From an uncultured Bacillota bacterium (GTDB lineage Bacteria; Bacillota_I; Bacilli_A; RFN20; CAG-826), in contig CASFWS010000064.1 in NCBI GenBank assembly GCA_949298295.1, positions 1 through 6,286 on the forward strand: a stretch of 6,286 nt of DNA, read 5' to 3'. The translations under genes were made by a program, and so were the position numbers. The notes beneath the pieces are model-generated. The model had not been told where the DNA came from and ran no database searches. It saw only the letters and a list, made by a program, of their open reading frames with translations. The stretch's first letter is position 1. Every line of letters begins with the position of its first letter. Positions 1 to 5,684 of this stretch are shown here, piece after piece.

Positions 1-1420
1 AAGCATTGTCAGAGGCCAACCAAATATTCCCTCTCGAAATTGCATTCTCCGGGAACGCTTCAATGACCGAATCGGTGTAAAAGTAATTGTCTCCGGTCAG
101 CGATGGCATAGGTCGAGAAAAAACAGCTATGCCAGTGTCATCTCCATCACCATGACCATAAATTTCCATGGGTATCACAAGAATCTCGCCATTGAATTCT
201 TGAGTATCAGAGCTGGCATTTGGGTTGATATGGACTCTAGCCAGACTTAAGAGATCAGAAAAGTAGTCCAGCAAGGCGGCAGCATCGGCCTCTTGACGAT
301 CCAATAGTGTTGAAAATATATCACCAATTATCTGAAATGAGGCCTCGATCACTATCTTGATGACACCATTGATCGGCAAAACCTCAACTACTACGTTCGC
401 AGCAGTCGAGACAAGGTTAAACTGCGTTTCGATTGAAGCTTTTTTCGATGAGACTTGGGAATAATTGTCACTTAACTCTGTTACAAGCGCTTCAAGAACG
501 TCTGCGAACGAATTCTTGAGTTCATTAGACCAGATGAACAAAAGGGTTTGCGGTGCGTGAGGTCGATCTTCGTTTTCGCCCCATACTCGCTGGGGAATCA
601 AATCGGTAGCTGCGTTAGGATCTAGATGAGGAGCAAGATGGGGCGTTCCTATCTGATCATAATAACCGCCGTAAAAGTCATCAAAGATGTTGAAAGGGAA
701 ATAATCTCCTTCCCAGTATGCCGCACCGCAATCAAGGAAATTCTTCGCATAAAAAATGTCCAAATCATCCCGAACAAGGTACTGTGAGCAAATCTCTAAT
801 CGATAGTCAAAGGCCGGGCGCTCAATAGGGTACGAATCATCTGGGTAACCAAGGTGTACGAGGTAGCTTCCCGCTTTAAGATAAAACGTATCCGCATAGT
901 CTGCGGTTCCACGATAAAAGCCGACGAGTTTTTGATTGTTCCGAATTAGGACTTTGCCAGGTTCTCTATCCCAAAGGTACACATGATAAAGCTCGATGAG
1001 ATACTCATCGGCCAAGGTTCCAGAATTCAGATGCAAACAAATTGTTACCTTTGAATCGGACAGCAAAGAGAATCTGAACCAATCGTTGTCTTCGCTTGAC
1101 AGCGAACAATCGTCAGTTATAACGCGGTAACTTTCGTTTTCAAAAGCGCAATCAGGAGTTAAATCGAATGGAAACGGATGGAAATGAAGGTCGTTATTTT
1201 CGTAAGGATCGGTCAAATTCGGACTCGAACGCCCGGTAATTATAGTTGGTTCTGAACTGACTGAGTCAAAAGATGGACTCGAGTCCTTAGCCGAACTAGG
1301 GTCGAAAAACGGCGTTGAATTGTCAAAGTTTTCATGATCATCAAGCCCGCCGGCATTTGACGGTGTTAACCATCTAATTGAAAGACACGTGACTGCAGTA
1401 ACGACTAATTCCATGAGCAT
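1..1420 (-). CDS. Putative exported protein with PPC-like beta-sandwich domain (3' end beyond the window)
   Basis: I do not recognise this gene as a named family. Reading the minus strand from the ATG at 1420 gives 473 codons without a stop, up to the left edge, so the C-terminus is missing. The start is well fixed: AAGGAGGT lies 6 bases upstream and an in-frame TGA closes the frame further upstream with no other start between. Residues about 5-15 (LVVTAVTCLSI) form a short hydrophobic stretch that could be an export signal ending near SNA-G at 22-24, but there is no basic n-region, so secretion is only inferred. Residues 26-70 are rich in Ser, Asp and Pro, like a linker. Residues 71-210 resemble a PPC (bacterial pre-peptidase C-terminal) domain: DPYENND near 71-77, DNDWFRFSL at 111-119, then a short strand VTICLHL, and FYLKAGSYLVHLGYP at 179-193. 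Residues 210-473 match nothing I know; 335-371 are hydrophobic or amphipathic. GC content and codon choice (AAT, TTG, TTT, GAT) differ clearly from the GC-rich neighbours, which fits transfer or a fast-evolving surface protein. No catalytic motif is visible. Confidence 0.85.
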   Translation of the reverse strand, partial: MLMELVVTAVTCLSIRWLTPSNAGGLDDHENFDNSTPFFDPSSAKDSSPSFDSVSSEPTIITGRSSPNLTDPYENNDLHFHPFPFDLTPDCAFENESYRVITDDCSLSSEDNDWFRFSLLSDSKVTICLHLNSGTLADEYLIELYHVYLWDREPGKVLIRNNQKLVGFYRGTADYADTFYLKAGSYLVHLGYPDDSYPIERPAFDYRLEICSQYLVRDDLDIFYAKNFLDCGAAYWEGDYFPFNIFDDFYGGYYDQIGTPHLAPHLDPNAATDLIPQRVWGENEDRPHAPQTLLFIWSNELKNSFADVLEALVTELSDNYSQVSSKKASIETQFNLVSTAANVVVEVLPINGVIKIVIEASFQIIGDIFSTLLDRQEADAAALLDYFSDLLSLARVHINPNASSDTQEFNGEILVIPMEIYGHGDGDDTGIAVFSRPMPSLTGDNYFYTDSVIEAFPENAISRGNIWLASDNA

Positions 1421-1426
1421 ACCGTA

Positions 1427-1434
1427 ACCTCCTT
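1427..1434 (-). promoter_or_regulatory. Consensus ribosome binding site of the PPC-like gene
   Basis: The minus strand reads AAGGAGGT, a full match to the anti-Shine-Dalgarno complement, followed by 6 bases (TACGGT) and the ATG at 1420. A second in-frame ATG (codon 3, at 1414) would be 12 bases away, so codon 1 is the better start. Confidence 0.85.
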
Positions 1435-1480
1435 TTATCGTTTGCTCGGATGTCGATGATGTTCAGTGTTGGTTGCTTTA

Positions 1481-1509
1481 CTTTTACAAGTCGTTCCCGT
1501 AAATGTCAA
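1481..1509 (-). promoter_or_regulatory. Predicted sigma-A/sigma-70 promoter of the PPC-like gene
   Basis: On the minus strand a perfect -35 TTGACA (1509-1504) is followed by a 17-base spacer and the -10-like hexamer TAAAAG (1486-1481), which matches TATAAT at 4 of 6 positions. Transcription would begin near 1474 and give a leader of roughly 50 bases before the ATG at 1420. The position upstream of a well-defined start supports the call; the imperfect -10 leaves it as a prediction. Confidence 0.55.
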
Positions 1510-1590
1510 GAGGCGAGGTTGTCATGTTTCTTAGCAAGGCGGCAGTTTTCCAAGAGTTGTTCGATTAAGATTCTTGAGGGCAACCATTCT

Positions 1591-1625
1591 GCGGGCCTAA
1601 AAACCAAATCGGGTTTTTCTCCCGT
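1591..1625. repeat. Imperfect inverted repeat / possible hairpin
   Basis: AAAAACC (1599-1605) and GGTTTTT (1612-1618) pair around a 6-base loop. CGGG (1592-1595) can pair with CCCG (1621-1624) outside an asymmetric 3/2-base interior loop, with a G-T wobble beyond. The AT-rich inner stem is weak and there is no long T-run after it, so it is a poor intrinsic terminator. It could be an operator, a leftover terminator or chance. Confidence 0.3.
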
Positions 1626-1814
1626 TTCCTCGAGCACCGCAGCCCAATCTAAGCGTCGTTAGAACGAAGCGAGGTTGCTCCTCCCCGCTCGATATTGACG
1701 ATAAACACCGGAAGGGCGGGCAAGACGAAAGCGGTAACTCCGTCTAGGGAGGCGCCTTTTCCATAGGAAGAAAGCGCCGCCGCAAAGCCAATTCGTGTTG
1801 AACGGCCAGCTTTT

Positions 1815-1823
1815 TGTTAGAAT
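1815..1823 (+). promoter_or_regulatory. Possible extended -10 promoter at the ttcA start
   Basis: The plus strand reads TGTTAGAAT, an extended -10 (TGn followed by TAGAAT, 5 of 6 to TATAAT) at 1815-1823. No good -35 lies 16-18 bases upstream; TTGAAC at 1798-1803 is too close, with a 14-base spacer. The expected transcription start, about 7 bases downstream, falls on or next to the in-frame GTG at 1831. No Shine-Dalgarno precedes any ttcA start candidate, which makes a leaderless mRNA plausible. This is inference from motif spacing only. Confidence 0.4.
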
Positions 1824-2913
1824 GCCAGCCGTGCGAACCATCCGAAAGATCCTCGCGGCCATTAGAAAAGCCGACGAGACGTTCAACCTCTTCGAAAAAG
1901 GCGACAAGATCGCCATTGGCTTTTCCGGCGGCAAGGACTCGATGGCCCTTCTTGCCGCCCTCGAGCGATATAAGCATTTCGCCAAGAAAGACTTCGACTA
2001 CGTCGCCGTCTACCTCGACCTCGGCTTCCCGTCCGGGCGCCCGCCCTATCTCGAGGAATTCGCGGCCAGCTACCGGGCGAAGCTTATCATCAAGGACGCC
2101 CGCTTCGTCTACGATGCGTTGACCGCCCATCGGAAAGACGAAAGCCACCACCTCCCTTGCTCTTTGTGCTCAAGGATGAAGAAGGCCGCCATCTGCGAGG
2201 CGGCCCACGAGCTCGGCTGCCGCAAGGTCGCCTTCGCCCACCACCTCGACGATGCCGTCGAGACCTTCGTCATGAATCTCTTCCACGGCGGGATGGCCGC
2301 GACCTTCAGCCCGAAGATGGAACTCACCCGAAGCGGCATCACCTTCATCCGCCCCCTCGTTTTCGCTCGGGAAAAGGACATTTCCCGGACGGCCAAGGAA
2401 GAAGGCTTCCCGGTAGCCGGAAAGCTCTGCCCGGCCGACGGCTTTACCGAGCGGCAGAAGGTCAAGGAATTCCTCAAGGACGTCTATGAGGACTTTCCCC
2501 AAAGCGAGCACAACCTCGCCCTCGCCCTCCTCGATTACCGGCGCCTTGCCCTCTTCTTCGAGCAAGGCGAAAGCCTTCCCCACGGCCGCCTCGAGGCCGT
2601 CTCGACCCCCCAGCGCGCCCTCCTTCTTCCCTATAAGCCGCCGCGGGGGACGGGGGACACCTACCTTGTTTATGACGATAAGGGGAAACTGGCCGGCCAG
2701 TTGACCCTCGAGATGCTCGACGCCCACCGCTACGCCATCCGGGGAATTCATCTTCCGCAGGAGCTAAGAAAGGAAGCAATCGCCCATTTCGAGGCGGTTT
2801 TGCGGCAGAAAACCTCGCCGATGACCCTCATGCTCTTCGGCCTCCGGAGAGAGGAAAAGGAAGCCCTCGGCTACAAGGAAGGCCCCCGGGGCTTCTACAA
2901 GCGCCTCATATGA
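1822..2913 (+). CDS. ttcA: TtcA-family tRNA 2-thiocytidine synthetase-like protein with C-terminal extension
   Basis: TtcA enzymes use ATP to adenylate cytidine 32 of certain tRNAs and exchange the oxygen for sulfur with the help of an Fe-S cluster; they act in the cytoplasm. Counting from the ATG at 1822 (363 residues), the N-type PP-loop is SGGKDS at 35-40. The family Cys pair is in LPCSLCSRMKK (C113, C116), HHLDD is at 140-144 with the family stretch ETFVMNLFHGG after it, IRPLVFAREKDI is at 176-187, and a third Cys (C203) is in KLCPADG. These are the three cysteines expected to hold the cluster. The catalytic part ends near residue 245. Residues 260-363 are additional and faintly resemble a GNAT acetyltransferase fold without its acetyl-CoA loop. 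The start is uncertain: GTG 1795, ATG 1822 and GTG 1831 are in frame and none has a ribosome binding site. The gene stands alone and converges on rbfA. TtcA itself is likely; the exact tRNA target is inferred from the family. Confidence 0.88.
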   Translation: MPAVRTIRKILAAIRKADETFNLFEKGDKIAIGFSGGKDSMALLAALERYKHFAKKDFDYVAVYLDLGFPSGRPPYLEEFAASYRAKLIIKDARFVYDALTAHRKDESHHLPCSLCSRMKKAAICEAAHELGCRKVAFAHHLDDAVETFVMNLFHGGMAATFSPKMELTRSGITFIRPLVFAREKDISRTAKEEGFPVAGKLCPADGFTERQKVKEFLKDVYEDFPQSEHNLALALLDYRRLALFFEQGESLPHGRLEAVSTPQRALLLPYKPPRGTGDTYLVYDDKGKLAGQLTLEMLDAHRYAIRGIHLPQELRKEAIAHFEAVLRQKTSPMTLMLFGLRREEKEALGYKEGPRGFYKRLI

Positions 2914-2939
2914 AAAAGAGCCCGCGAGGGCTCATTTTT
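2913..2939. terminator. Bidirectional intrinsic terminator between ttcA and rbfA
   Basis: GAGCCC (2918-2923), a GCGA loop and GGGCTC (2928-2933) form a perfect 6-bp GC-rich stem. On the plus strand it is followed by ATTTTT (2934-2939). On the minus strand the stem is followed directly by TTTTT (2917-2913). It therefore has the form of a terminator for both ttcA and the minus-strand operon, somewhat better for the latter because its U-run adjoins the stem. The rbfA stop codon (2934-2932) is partly inside the stem. Confidence 0.85.
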
Positions 2940-3309
2940 CGTCCTTCGCTCCGAGGGAAGCGAGGTCGTTTTCCTCTTTCTTCAGGGCCTCCTCGAGGCT
3001 TTCGGCCACGTCGAAGCTCTCGTCGAGGACGAAGGTGATTTCCGGGGCTTTGTAGACCCCGAGCTTCTTGCTGAGGCGGCTCCGGACGAGCCCCTTGAGG
3101 GAGCAAAGCTCGGCGAAGTTCTGGCGGGGGTACTTCGCCCCGAGGAAGGAGACGTAGACCTTGGCGAGGGAATGGTCGGAGTTGACTCTGACCTCATTGA
3201 CCGAGACAAGCCCGACCCGGGGGTTTTTGATGTCCCGGAGGATGATTTCGGGAATGAGGCGGGCAATGAGGGAGGAAAGGCGGGCGGCCCCGTTGGGATT
3301 CTTCTTCAC
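2932..3309 (-). CDS. rbfA: Ribosome-binding factor A (30S maturation factor)
   Basis: RbfA is a small single-KH-domain protein that binds the 30S subunit near helix 1 of 16S rRNA and helps late maturation and cold adaptation. The 125-residue product has the expected length. Residues 9-25 (ARLSSLIARLIPEIILR) form the first helix. DPRVG-like KNPRVGLVSVNEVRVNSDHSLAKVYVSFLG spans about 28-57. The second KH half includes LVRSRLSKKLGVYKAPEITFVLDES near 74-98. A charged tail (EEALKKEENDLASL) follows, typical of the family. The start is the GTG at 3309, which overlaps the infB stop by 4 bases (GTGA) and has AAGGAGG 4 bases upstream. A longer frame opening at 3393 has an Arg-rich prefix inside infB and is not credible. 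It is the last gene of the operon here; its stop runs into the terminator. Confidence 0.95.
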   Translation of the reverse strand: MKKNPNGAARLSSLIARLIPEIILRDIKNPRVGLVSVNEVRVNSDHSLAKVYVSFLGAKYPRQNFAELCSLKGLVRSRLSKKLGVYKAPEITFVLDESFDVAESLEEALKKEENDLASLGAKDEK

Positions 3310-5171
3310 GCTTCCTCCTTGGCGACCATCTCGTAGCCCTCGACGACATCGCCTTCCTTCACGTCGTTGTAGCCGGCGATCCTGAGGCCGCATTCGTAGC
3401 CCTGGCGGACTTCCTTCACGTCGTCCTTGAAGCGCTTGAGGGACTCGAGGGTCCCTTCGTAGACGATGGCGCCGTCGCGGAGGAGGCGGACCTTCTCCCC
3501 GGCCTTGATTTCGCCGGAGGTGACGTAAGAGCCGGCGACGGTCCCGACGTGGGTAATCTTGTAGATGTGCCGGACCTCGGCCTGGCCGGTCACCTTCTCC
3601 ACCACCTCGGCCTTGTACTTGCCCTTGATGGCCGCCTTCATCTCGTCGAGGAGTTCGTAGATGATCCGGTGAAGGCGGATTTCGACGCCCTGTTCCTCGG
3701 CTAGAGCCTTGATCCGGGCGTCGGGGCGGACGTTGAAGCCGTAGATGAGGGCGTGGGAGGCGCTGGCGAGGAGGACGTCGTTGTCGCTGATGGCGCCGGC
3801 CGCGGCGCTGATGACCTTGACCCGGACCTTGTCCTCGCTCAGCTTCTCGAGAGAGGCCTTGAGGGCTTCGGCCGAGCCGTCGGTGTCGGCCTTGACGATG
3901 ACGTTGATATCCTCGACCTGGCCGGCCGTCACGAGGTTATTGAGGTCGCTAAGAGACATGGCCGAGGTCTTCGAGCGGGTCCTCTCGAGTTTCTCGAGGG
4001 CTCTCCGCTCGGCGATTTCCTTGGCTTGGCGCTCGGTCGGGAAGGCCATGAAGCGGTCGCCGGCCGCCGGCACCGAGCTAAGGCCGGTGACGGCCACCGG
4101 GGTCGAGGGACCGGCGCTTTTAAGCACCTGCCCGTTTTCGTTGCTCATCCGCCGGATCTTCCCGTAGATGTCCCCGACGACGACGAAATCGGCAGCGTTC
4201 AGGGTGCCGTTTTGGACGAGGAGGGTCGCCTTCGGGCCTTCTCCCCGGTCGAGATTGGCCTCGAGGACGGTCCCGATGGCATAGCGGTTCGGGTTGGCCT
4301 TGAGTTCCATCATCTCGGCCTTGAGAAGGATGGCATCGAGAAGGTCGTCGAGGCCTTGCTTCGTCTTGGCGCTCACCTCGACCATGATGACGTCGCCCCC
4401 GTAATCCTCGGCGATGACGTCGTGGGCCATGAGCTCTTCCTTGACCTTGCGGGGGTTGACGCCCGGCTTGTCCATCTTGTTGATGGCGACGATGATCTGG
4501 CTATTGGCGGCCTTCGCGTGGTCGATGGCCTCGATTGTCTGGGGCATGACGCCGTCGTCGGCCGCGACGACGAGGACGACGATGTCGGTTACGCTGGCCC
4601 CGCGGGCCCGCATGGCGGTGAAGGCCGCGTGCCCGGGAGTGTCGATGATGGTGATCTTCTTGCCGTTATGCTCCTTTTGATAGGCGCCGATGGCCTGGGA
4701 GATGCCGCCGGCTTCCTTATCGGCAACGTTGGAATGGCGGATGGCGTCGATGATCGAGGTCTTGCCGTGGTCGACGTGGCCCATGACGGTCACGACCGGC
4801 GAGCGCTCGACGAGGGAGGAGGGGTCGTCCTCGATCTCGATTTCCTCGAAGTGGGCCTCGTCCACCACTTTTTCCTTCTTGAAGTCGTAGCCGAACTCGA
4901 GGCAGACGGTCCCGATCATCTCGTCGTCGAGGACGTGGTTGATGGTAACGGCCTTCCCTTGGAGGAAGAGGAACTTGATGATGTTTGGAACCGGGACGTT
5001 GATGGCCTCGCTCAGCTCGCTCACCGAAAGGGGCTTCGAGTAGAGGAAAACGCCGCCGTTGACCTTGGCAAAGGTTTTCTTCTTGTCGCTTGGGACGTGC
5101 TCGACGTTGTTGATCCTAGCCTTCTGGGCTTGGTTCTTCTTCGAGAAATGGCGGTTGTTGTTTTTCTTCAT
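3306..5171 (-). CDS. infB: Translation initiation factor IF-2
   Basis: IF-2 is the cytoplasmic GTPase that brings fMet-tRNA to the 30S subunit and promotes joining of the 50S. The 621-residue product is short for the family, with only about 120 residues before the G domain: a basic start (MKKNNNRHFSKK), then one IF2_N module at about 45-100 (SKPLSVSELSEAINVP). G motifs are G1 GHVDHGKT 131-138, switch I GGISQAIGAY 155-164, G3 DTPGH 177-181, G4 NKMD 231-234 and G5 SAK 267-269. Domain II begins near 298 (AIGTVLEANLDRGEGP). The C1 region has DINVIVKADTDGSAEAL at 421-437 and GFNVRPD at 478-484. The fMet-tRNA-binding C2 domain fills the end, with GYECGL at 591-596. All domains are present and the reading frame is intact. 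The ATG at 5171 overlaps the ylxQ stop by 4 bases (ATGA), with AGGAG 5 bases before it. TGA ends the gene and overlaps the rbfA GTG. Confidence 0.98.
   Translation of the reverse strand: MKKNNNRHFSKKNQAQKARINNVEHVPSDKKKTFAKVNGGVFLYSKPLSVSELSEAINVPVPNIIKFLFLQGKAVTINHVLDDEMIGTVCLEFGYDFKKEKVVDEAHFEEIEIEDDPSSLVERSPVVTVMGHVDHGKTSIIDAIRHSNVADKEAGGISQAIGAYQKEHNGKKITIIDTPGHAAFTAMRARGASVTDIVVLVVAADDGVMPQTIEAIDHAKAANSQIIVAINKMDKPGVNPRKVKEELMAHDVIAEDYGGDVIMVEVSAKTKQGLDDLLDAILLKAEMMELKANPNRYAIGTVLEANLDRGEGPKATLLVQNGTLNAADFVVVGDIYGKIRRMSNENGQVLKSAGPSTPVAVTGLSSVPAAGDRFMAFPTERQAKEIAERRALEKLERTRSKTSAMSLSDLNNLVTAGQVEDINVIVKADTDGSAEALKASLEKLSEDKVRVKVISAAAGAISDNDVLLASASHALIYGFNVRPDARIKALAEEQGVEIRLHRIIYELLDEMKAAIKGKYKAEVVEKVTGQAEVRHIYKITHVGTVAGSYVTSGEIKAGEKVRLLRDGAIVYEGTLESLKRFKDDVKEVRQGYECGLRIAGYNDVKEGDVVEGYEMVAKEEA
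3314..3320 (-). promoter_or_regulatory. Ribosome binding site of rbfA inside the end of infB
   Basis: The minus strand reads AAGGAGG within the last codons of infB, 4 bases before the GTG at 3309. It decides the rbfA start against the upstream ATG at 3393 and supports translational coupling with infB. Confidence 0.75.
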
Positions 5172-5464
5172 GCATTCTCCTTCCCAAGGCCTTTGAGGGC
5201 CTTTTTGTCGGTAAGTAGGGCAAGGGACACTTCCTCGCGCCCGAGGGCGCGCCCAAGCTCCGCCTTGCCGTAAGGGGCTTCGTAAACGGGGATCGACCGG
5301 CTGGCGGCCTTACTTAAGAGGCGCCGGGATTCGCGGCTATCGGCATCCTTCGCCTTCACGAGGAGGACCCCGCGGCGAAGAGAGGTTTCGATCCGGCTTC
5401 CGATCGTCAATTTCCCAGCCCGGAAGAGGATTCCGAGGAAGCCGAGCTCACGCCCTGAGTCCAT
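5168..5464 (-). CDS. ylxQ: YlxQ-like L7Ae/L30e-family RNA-binding protein
   Basis: This 98-residue protein has the size and pattern of the YlxQ branch of the L7Ae/L30e ribosomal protein family: LGFLGILFRAGKLTIG at 7-22, a strand GVLLVKAKDA at 32-41, then ESRRLLSKAASRSIPVYEAP at 45-64 and LGRALGREEVSLALLTD at 70-86. Such proteins bind kink-turn-type RNA; YlxQ in Bacillus lies between ylxR and infB and its exact role is not settled. The ATG at 5464 has a GGAGGAG ribosome binding site about 5 bases upstream. It lies inside ylxR, whose stop is at 5450-5448, giving a 17-base overlap in a different frame. Its own stop overlaps the infB ATG. Family assignment rests on both sequence and position. Confidence 0.88.
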   Translation of the reverse strand: MDSGRELGFLGILFRAGKLTIGSRIETSLRRGVLLVKAKDADSRESRRLLSKAASRSIPVYEAPYGKAELGRALGREEVSLALLTDKKALKGLGKENA

Positions 5465-5681
5465 CTTTCTCCTCCTCGCTCAGTTCCCGGCGGAGGATCC
5501 GCCGGAAGGCCTTCTCGGCCTTGACGGGGTCGCTCCCCTTCGAAAGGTAATAGCCGCGGCCGGGCCGCTTCTGCTCGGGGTCGGGAGTAAGCTTTCCCTC
5601 TTCGACCACGAAGCGGCGAAGCTCGGCCTTCGGATAGCGCTTCCCGTCGGAAACGTCCTTTCGAAAGGGTGTCTTTTCCAT
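5448..5681 (-). CDS. ylxR: YlxR-family (DUF448) putative RNA-binding protein
   Basis: This 77-residue basic protein matches the YlxR/DUF448 pattern. PFRKDVSDGKRYPKAELRRF at 5-24 corresponds to the N-terminal arginine/lysine-rich part, EGKLTPDPEQKRPGRGYYLSKG at 28-49 holds the family GRGAYLS-type motif, and a basic helix (AEKAFRRILRREL) follows. YlxR proteins are thought to bind RNA or nucleic acid and nearly always sit between nusA and infB, as here. The RxCxxC-type cysteines common in relatives are absent; the protein has no cysteine at all. The ATG at 5681 starts 3 bases after the nusA TAA with only a weak GGGAAG upstream, so translation probably depends on ribosomes ending nusA. Its 3' end overlaps ylxQ by 17 bases. 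Confidence 0.9.
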   Translation of the reverse strand: MEKTPFRKDVSDGKRYPKAELRRFVVEEGKLTPDPEQKRPGRGYYLSKGSDPVKAEKAFRRILRRELSEEEKDGLRA

Positions 5682-5684
5682 TCG

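Larger units (their letters stand above)
1421..1821. other. Divergent intergenic region
   Basis: About 400 bases separate the divergently transcribed PPC-like gene and ttcA. The region holds the leftward ribosome binding site and promoter, an imperfect inverted repeat around 1591-1625, and an extended -10 element at its right end that points toward ttcA. Open frames on both strands here have no ribosome binding site and no recognisable product. I see no tRNA, riboswitch or T-box signature. Confidence 0.6.

Noticed and set aside
1450..1662. 70-codon plus-strand open frame in the intergenic region
   Set aside because: It has no ribosome binding site before the ATG, a Ser/Lys/Arg-rich product without a recognisable motif, and it crosses the predicted leftward promoter.
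1659..1794. Near-duplicate CAACCTCGC(T/C)TC at about 1667-1677 and 1511-1521 on the minus strand
   Set aside because: It is a single short match of about 11 bases with no flanking similarity; chance is the simplest explanation.
2170..2751. 193-codon minus-strand open frame opposite ttcA
   Set aside because: It is an antisense shadow of the TtcA frame, which carries all family motifs.
2932..3393. Longer rbfA start at 3393
   Set aside because: It would add 28 Arg-rich residues overlapping infB, while the GTG at 3309 has AAGGAGG and the correct family length.
3753..5273. 506-codon plus-strand open frame opposite infB
   Set aside because: It is a shadow of infB caused by high GC third positions; the product is an Asp/Gly/Val/Leu-rich low-complexity chain and the minus-strand frame is a clear IF-2.
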